Shown here: positions 59,930 to 64,000 of the stretch, piece after piece
Position numbering within the stretch: the stretch's first letter is position 1
Layout of the letters: every line of letters starts with the position of its first letter
DNA from: Frisingicoccus sp009929615
Lineage (GTDB): Bacteria > Bacillota > Clostridia > Lachnospirales > Lachnospiraceae
NCBI GenBank assembly: GCA_028692275.1
Contig: JAQUXR010000004.1
Coordinates: 1-64,000 of the forward strand
Reading direction: 5' to 3'
Length of the DNA stretch: 64,000 nt
Program-made: the position numbers and the translations under genes
The notes under the pieces: generated by a model
The model's input: only the letters and a program-made list of their open reading frames with translations
Database searches by the model: none
Told to the model about the DNA's origin: nothing

Positions 59930-60172
59930 CTATTCCTCGTTTCTTCTCTCTTTTTTCTTTTGATTCATCAAGCCACCAATACGGCCCGTTTCTCTCGCCG
60001 TCAGGCCTTTCCAGCCCAAAGTTTCCACCTTTTCAAGCAAACCGAGTTCTTCCGTAATCTCAAACTTCATCCGGTCATTCATCTGTTGTTCCGGTGTTTT
60101 TTTCTGCCACTTTTCCGGTTTCTCCAGACGTTCCATAACTTCCTGCCAATGGGGCTTTTTTCCCTGTTCCAT
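59930..60172 (-). CDS. Alpha/beta-type small acid-soluble spore protein-like
   Basis: 80 aa, basic and hydrophilic. The MKFEITEELG stretch resembles the GPR protease site region of alpha/beta SASPs (FEIAxELG), and ARETGRIGGLMN matches the second conserved block (GxVGGxM). Such proteins coat spore DNA and shield it from UV. The long N- and C-terminal tails (MEQGKKPHWQEVMERLEK; KKKERRNEE) make it a divergent member. It indicates a spore former, and would be expressed under sigma-G if typical, although it starts close to its operon neighbours. Confidence 0.7.
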   Translation of the reverse strand: MEQGKKPHWQEVMERLEKPEKWQKKTPEQQMNDRMKFEITEELGLLEKVETLGWKGLTARETGRIGGLMNQKKKERRNEE

Positions 60173-60234
60173 ATGTCATCCCTGCCTTTCCATCATCTTG
60201 ATTATGACCATGAAAAGGCAAAGCTATTCACCTG

Positions 60235-63200
60235 TTAACAGTGGATTTCTCTATTCATTATAACAGAATATAAAATTCTGTCTTTCACTTTTTTTCCGGA
60301 TATCTGCTCAATGGCTCTCTGATAATAATCCAGCTGGGTTTTATAGCGTTTGATAAGAACCTTATCCCCCGCTTCTCCCCCAGGTATCCGATCGGTTTTA
60401 TAATCCAGAAGAACGATGCCGTCCTCTTCTTCGAAATAAACATCGATAACACCCTGAATAAGTATATTTTCTGTCTCTTTAAGGTCAGGATAGACTTCGC
60501 TTACCGGAATTCCCATAACAAAGGGTCTTTCTCGGTAAAGCTGCCCCCGCTCTAAGGCCCGGGCCATCCGCTGCCCCAAATCGGACTGACAGAAATTAAA
60601 GACTTCCTCAACCGGAATTAATTTTTCCCAAAATCCCGGAATCTGTTCTTTCTCAACACATTGATGGATAAAATCCGAAATATCTTTCGATGCAGTAATT
60701 TTATCAAAAGGCAGCAATTCAAAAATCTTATGGGTTGCCGTACCTTTTTGCTGAGCCATATATAAGGAATCATCCAGGGACTTCTCCACGCGGGGTTCTC
60801 TTTCCGGATACAATATCTGTCCCGGCATTTCTTCTCCTGCCATCTTTTTTAACTCACTGACTGTCATCTTGCCCTGCAGCCGGGTCATAATTTCTTTTGG
60901 ATAGCTCCATGATAAACCATCACTGATTTCTTCATATAATTCCTGATGCTCATCTGAAATTTTTTCACATGCCTTGAAAAATTCTCTTTCTTCATCCTGA
61001 CGAATTTCTTCTCTGATTTCTTCCGCAGTACGGTGGGCAGAATTCAAACACCGAAAAACAAAGCCATGATTCGCACCGGCCTGCCCATCTGAAAAGAAAA
61101 GGGGACCCAGCCAGTCCAGATAACTCGTTGCCCGAAGCATCCTGCTATAACTCGAAGGGTTGCTTCCTGCACCATCTACGCCCCATTTTTCAGCCATCTG
61201 CTCCATATTATCTACGGAACCCACAAGAATCAGTTTCTCCCTGGCTCTGGTCATGGCCACATATAGAACACGTATTTCTTCACCCATCTGCTCCTGAAGC
61301 ATCTTCCTTGCAATGAGGTTCTTATACATACTACGGATTTTTACACGATTTTCAAGGTCTACACCGTCCGCTGCCACACCATACCCGGCATGGACCACAA
61401 TACGGCTTCGTGATTCCCTAAAATTCATTTTTTTACCAAGACCTGCCACAAAACAAATCGGATATTCCAGACCTTTACTCTTATGAATACTCATAATTCG
61501 TACAGCTTTTCCAGCATCTCCGGGTAAAATTGCCTCACCTATATCCTCTTTGGCTTCCTTTAACTGGTCCACATACCGGATAAAATGAAACAGGCCACGA
61601 TAACTGGTCTTTTGGAAATCCTTGGCATATTCTACGAGCCGTTCCAGATTTGCCTGCCGCACTTCTCCACCGGGAAGGGCAAGCATCTGCTGCACATATC
61701 CGGTTCTTTCATATATCTCATGGATTAACTCTTCAATGGTTATATGCACTTTCCTTTTTCGAAGGTCTTCATATAGTGCTTCAAAATTCGAAAGTTTTTC
61801 ACAAATGACGTTTTCCTCACCATCCGACATATAGTGCTTCATATTTTCATAGAGATAGATAGAACGTTCATCCAGACGAATCTTTGCTAATTCTTCATTT
61901 GTAAAATCACCTATCGGTGAACGAAGAACCGCCGCCATCGGAATATCCTGAAGTGGATTGTCCAACACCCTAAGCAGATTCAAAATTCCCTGTATTTCCA
62001 GCGTATCAAAGAATCCGGAAGATGTTTCACCTATGGCAGGAATCCCCATATCCTTTAAAACCCGCACATAATCCTCTGTCCAGTTTTTTACAGTACGCAG
62101 CAGTATAACAATATCCCCATACTCTGCCGTGCGGTAAATGCCTGTATCCGGGTCCATGATAGTTATTCCTGAAATCGGGTCGGTCAATTCCCGAATGCGT
62201 TTTCCAATGGCCCAGGCCTCCGATTCTTTTTTGGTCATTTCCTTAGATCCGCCCTGCTCTGCCAAAATCCATTCTGAAAATTTGGATACCGGATAGCTCG
62301 TTTCCGGGTATTCCAGTCCCGGGTATAAGGCGGCATCTTCGTCATAGACCATACCACAGATTTGGGGTGTCATTAATTTTTCAAATACGCAGTTAATAGC
62401 ACTGAGAACGTTCTCCCTGCTTCGGAAATTTTTGTGAAGGTCTATTCGCTGGTGAGTTGCTTCTTCTTTTCTGTACTGCTGATACTTTCCAAGAAAAATT
62501 TGAGGGTCTGCCATACGGAACCGGTAAATGCTCTGCTTAACATCCCCTACCATAAACAGATTTGGCTGCCCCTTCCGTTCCCTGGAAATACTATTTAAAA
62601 GAGTCTCTTGAACCTGATTACTGTCCTGATACTCATCACACATAATTTCTTCAAAAAGCTCACTATAGCTTTCTGCTGTCGCCGTTGGCTCGTGATTTTC
62701 ATCTAAAAGAATATTCAGAGCCAAATGCTCCTGGTCATTAAAATCAATAAGATTTCTGGCTTGCTTTTCCTGTTGAAAACGTTTGGAAAATTCTTTTGTT
62801 ATCTCTAAAAGCACAACAATTCCCGGAAAAATCATCTTTTCTTTAGCCAGCATAATATCTAACGGGTCCATAAAATAAGCCTTTTTAAGAGCTGCTATTA
62901 AATCTTTGGCTTCCTGACGAAATTTTTTAGTCTTTTCAATAAGAAGTTTATCTGCATCCGGCTGTTTTTTTCCCGGCAGTTTTTTCCATGTATGAACCTC
63001 CATCTGTTCAAACAGGTCACTGTAGATCTCACAAGCTGCCATAGCTTCTACCTGTTCCAAATCTTCTGCAAGAACTTCTGTATAATGCCCCGGCCCATCA
63101 TTTCTGCAGGATAACATCAGTGCTTTCCGAAGAACTTCTACACACTCCTCAAGCATCATGGAACTTTCCTCCATGATAAGTTCCATCAATTGGCTTTCTT

Positions 63201-63822
63201 CAAAATCAACAGCTCCCGAACCCGGATGCATGCGCAATGCTTCCTCCAGCCATTCTTCAGGCCATGGATGACTTTGCGAAAAGTCATAAAGTTTCAATAT
63301 CCAATCGGTAATACCACCATCCAGTTTTCCACTGGAATAGGTCTCGACAAATCTTATAAATCCGGGCATCTCTTCTTCATAGCAGTCATCTAACAGCTGT
63401 CTCGCTACATCCTGTTTTAAAAGAATAATTTCCTGGGGGTCTCCAACCCTGAATCCAGGGTCCAGACCGATAACATCAAAATGTTCCCGGATAACTCCCA
63501 TACAAAAACTGTCAATGGTTGTAATCTGAGCTGATGGAAGAAGCATCTTCTGCTTCTGCAGATGGGCATTTTCAGGGTCTGCTTCCAGCCTTTTTTCAAC
63601 GGCTTCCATAACACGTTCCCGCATCTCTGCTGCAGCCGCTCTTGTAAAAGTCACAACAAGCAGCTGATCTATATCCATCGGATGTGTATCGTCAGTTATC
63701 TTCTGTATAATCCGCTCTACCAGAACTGCAGTCTTACCGGAACCTGCAGCCGCGGACACTAAAAGGCTTCGTTCTCTCAGATTTATGACCTGCTGCTGTT
63801 CGACGGTCCACGATTTTCCCAT
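60235..63822 (-). CDS. addA: Helicase-nuclease subunit AddA
   Basis: 1195 aa, full length. N-terminal Walker A AAAGSGKTAVLVERI, then LLVVTFTRAAAAEMRERV, DEYQDSNQVQETLL, VGDVKQSIYRFRMADP, MSIHKSKGLEYPICF and VAMTRAREKLILVG are UvrD-type helicase motifs; the C-terminal nuclease has GVIDVYFEEEDGIVLLDYKTDR. With AddB it processes double-strand breaks (RecBCD analogue). The start lies inside the end of addB (overlap 40 bases). Confidence 0.98.
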   Translation of the reverse strand: MGKSWTVEQQQVINLRERSLLVSAAAGSGKTAVLVERIIQKITDDTHPMDIDQLLVVTFTRAAAAEMRERVMEAVEKRLEADPENAHLQKQKMLLPSAQITTIDSFCMGVIREHFDVIGLDPGFRVGDPQEIILLKQDVARQLLDDCYEEEMPGFIRFVETYSSGKLDGGITDWILKLYDFSQSHPWPEEWLEEALRMHPGSGAVDFEESQLMELIMEESSMMLEECVEVLRKALMLSCRNDGPGHYTEVLAEDLEQVEAMAACEIYSDLFEQMEVHTWKKLPGKKQPDADKLLIEKTKKFRQEAKDLIAALKKAYFMDPLDIMLAKEKMIFPGIVVLLEITKEFSKRFQQEKQARNLIDFNDQEHLALNILLDENHEPTATAESYSELFEEIMCDEYQDSNQVQETLLNSISRERKGQPNLFMVGDVKQSIYRFRMADPQIFLGKYQQYRKEEATHQRIDLHKNFRSRENVLSAINCVFEKLMTPQICGMVYDEDAALYPGLEYPETSYPVSKFSEWILAEQGGSKEMTKKESEAWAIGKRIRELTDPISGITIMDPDTGIYRTAEYGDIVILLRTVKNWTEDYVRVLKDMGIPAIGETSSGFFDTLEIQGILNLLRVLDNPLQDIPMAAVLRSPIGDFTNEELAKIRLDERSIYLYENMKHYMSDGEENVICEKLSNFEALYEDLRKRKVHITIEELIHEIYERTGYVQQMLALPGGEVRQANLERLVEYAKDFQKTSYRGLFHFIRYVDQLKEAKEDIGEAILPGDAGKAVRIMSIHKSKGLEYPICFVAGLGKKMNFRESRSRIVVHAGYGVAADGVDLENRVKIRSMYKNLIARKMLQEQMGEEIRVLYVAMTRAREKLILVGSVDNMEQMAEKWGVDGAGSNPSSYSRMLRATSYLDWLGPLFFSDGQAGANHGFVFRCLNSAHRTAEEIREEIRQDEEREFFKACEKISDEHQELYEEISDGLSWSYPKEIMTRLQGKMTVSELKKMAGEEMPGQILYPEREPRVEKSLDDSLYMAQQKGTATHKIFELLPFDKITASKDISDFIHQCVEKEQIPGFWEKLIPVEEVFNFCQSDLGQRMARALERGQLYRERPFVMGIPVSEVYPDLKETENILIQGVIDVYFEEEDGIVLLDYKTDRIPGGEAGDKVLIKRYKTQLDYYQRAIEQISGKKVKDRILYSVIMNREIHC

Positions 63823-64000
63823 TCTTCTTCCACCTCCTCATATATTTTTTTCCACACATCATCTCCCGATAAATGGTGGAGCTGATGATAATTACATCCG
63901 GCAATCCTCTCATCAAAGTGACATATGCCCCGATATCTGCAATAATCGCAGGCTGTCTTTTTCTTTGTCCCCTTCTGAAGGGCATAAGGGCGAACCGAAA
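63783..64000 (-). CDS. addB: Helicase-nuclease subunit AddB, C-terminal end (partial)
   Basis: The last 71 codons are visible, in the frame starting at 63998; the gene continues past the window edge. ACDYCRYRGICHFDERIAGC carries the last three Cys of the AddB [4Fe-4S] cluster near the end. It overlaps the addA start, so the two are translationally coupled. Confidence 0.85.
   Translation of the reverse strand, partial: SVRPYALQKGTKKKTACDYCRYRGICHFDERIAGCNYHQLHHLSGDDVWKKIYEEVEEEWENRGPSNSSRS

Noticed and set aside
63734..63985. Open frame on the minus strand across the addA/addB junction
   Set aside because: It is out of frame with AddB. The AddB frame contains the Cys cluster and is clearly the real one.
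1..64000. tRNA, rRNA, insertion sequence, prophage or CRISPR array
   Set aside because: I saw no such gene, repeat array or transposase; the window reads as stable chromosome.

Overview
The window looks like a chromosomal segment of a strictly anaerobic, spore-forming member of the Clostridia, most likely Lachnospiraceae-like. It is AT-rich with strong AGGAGG ribosome sites. It carries an Etf/acyl-CoA dehydrogenase butyrate-type pathway, a desulfoferrodoxin-rubredoxin-FprA oxygen defence set, an alpha/beta-type SASP-like gene, AddAB recombination genes and clostridial-style PadR/DUF1700/DUF4097 and sigma-54 regulators. Nearly all genes lie on the minus strand. I see no rRNA, tRNA, insertion sequence, prophage or CRISPR array.

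Layout. 0.1-2.4 kb: PadR-DUF1700-DUF4097-PspC envelope operon with a PadR-type operator around its promoter. 2.5-10 kb: glycerate kinase, tyrosine phosphatase, FprA flavodiiron protein, a methylglyoxal synthase homologue lacking catalytic residues, a GH2 glycosidase, a one-piece truncated pyruvate kinase and a patatin. 10-15.8 kb: efp, YqeG phosphatase, exonuclease III, DUF523, a CobD/HisC-like aminotransferase and the shikimate genes aroD, aroE and aroK. 15.8-18.2 kb: an acyl-CoA dehydrogenase behind a sigma-54 promoter and a sensor-less sigma-54 activator. 18.2-27.4 kb: an apparent long operon ogt-alkD-hemA-sirC-hemC-cobA/hemD-hemB-hemL-nudix, then an acetylglutamate-kinase-like pseudoenzyme; it makes uroporphyrinogen III and precorrin-2. 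27.5-33.8 kb: a TetR-MFS pair with matching operators, and a TetR/frameshifted radical SAM/DgkA/phasin-like/AarF operon.

33.8-46.7 kb is the most interesting part. It is a catabolic island: thiolase (internally deleted) and hbd in one transcription unit, and crt-etfB-etfA-bcd-gntP-CoA transferase-maoC-acyl-CoA dehydrogenase in another. Both units, the isolated acyl-CoA dehydrogenase at 15.8 kb and a noncoding stretch at 35.6-35.9 kb are each preceded by a -24/-12 promoter sharing an extended AAAAGTTGGCAT-like -24 block (one, upstream of the thiolase, reads GGAAT). A PAS-AAA-Fis sigma-54 activator is encoded next to the crt operon, and GTAAC-N5-GTTAC palindromes (one slightly degenerate) lie upstream of both catabolic units. 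I infer a sigma-54 regulon for a short-chain hydroxy or unsaturated acid (perhaps (R)-3-hydroxybutyrate or crotonate): permease, CoA transferase, R-specific hydratase, then oxidation or reduction of crotonyl-CoA. The fourth promoter appears to drive a ~260-nt structured RNA ending at a strong terminator.

46.7-64 kb: Na/Pi cotransporter, a CobI-like methyltransferase, a THUMP-type RNA methyltransferase behind a possible attenuated leader, pyrB-pyrI, a methyltransferase, an exported C39-like peptidase, nitroreductase/rubredoxin/desulfoferrodoxin next to a Crp/Fnr regulator, ftsH under a perfect CIRCE element, hslO (Hsp33), a methyltransferase, a SASP-like gene, addA and the end of addB (cut by the window edge). 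All functional statements rest on recognised motifs in the translated sequence; no database search was run.
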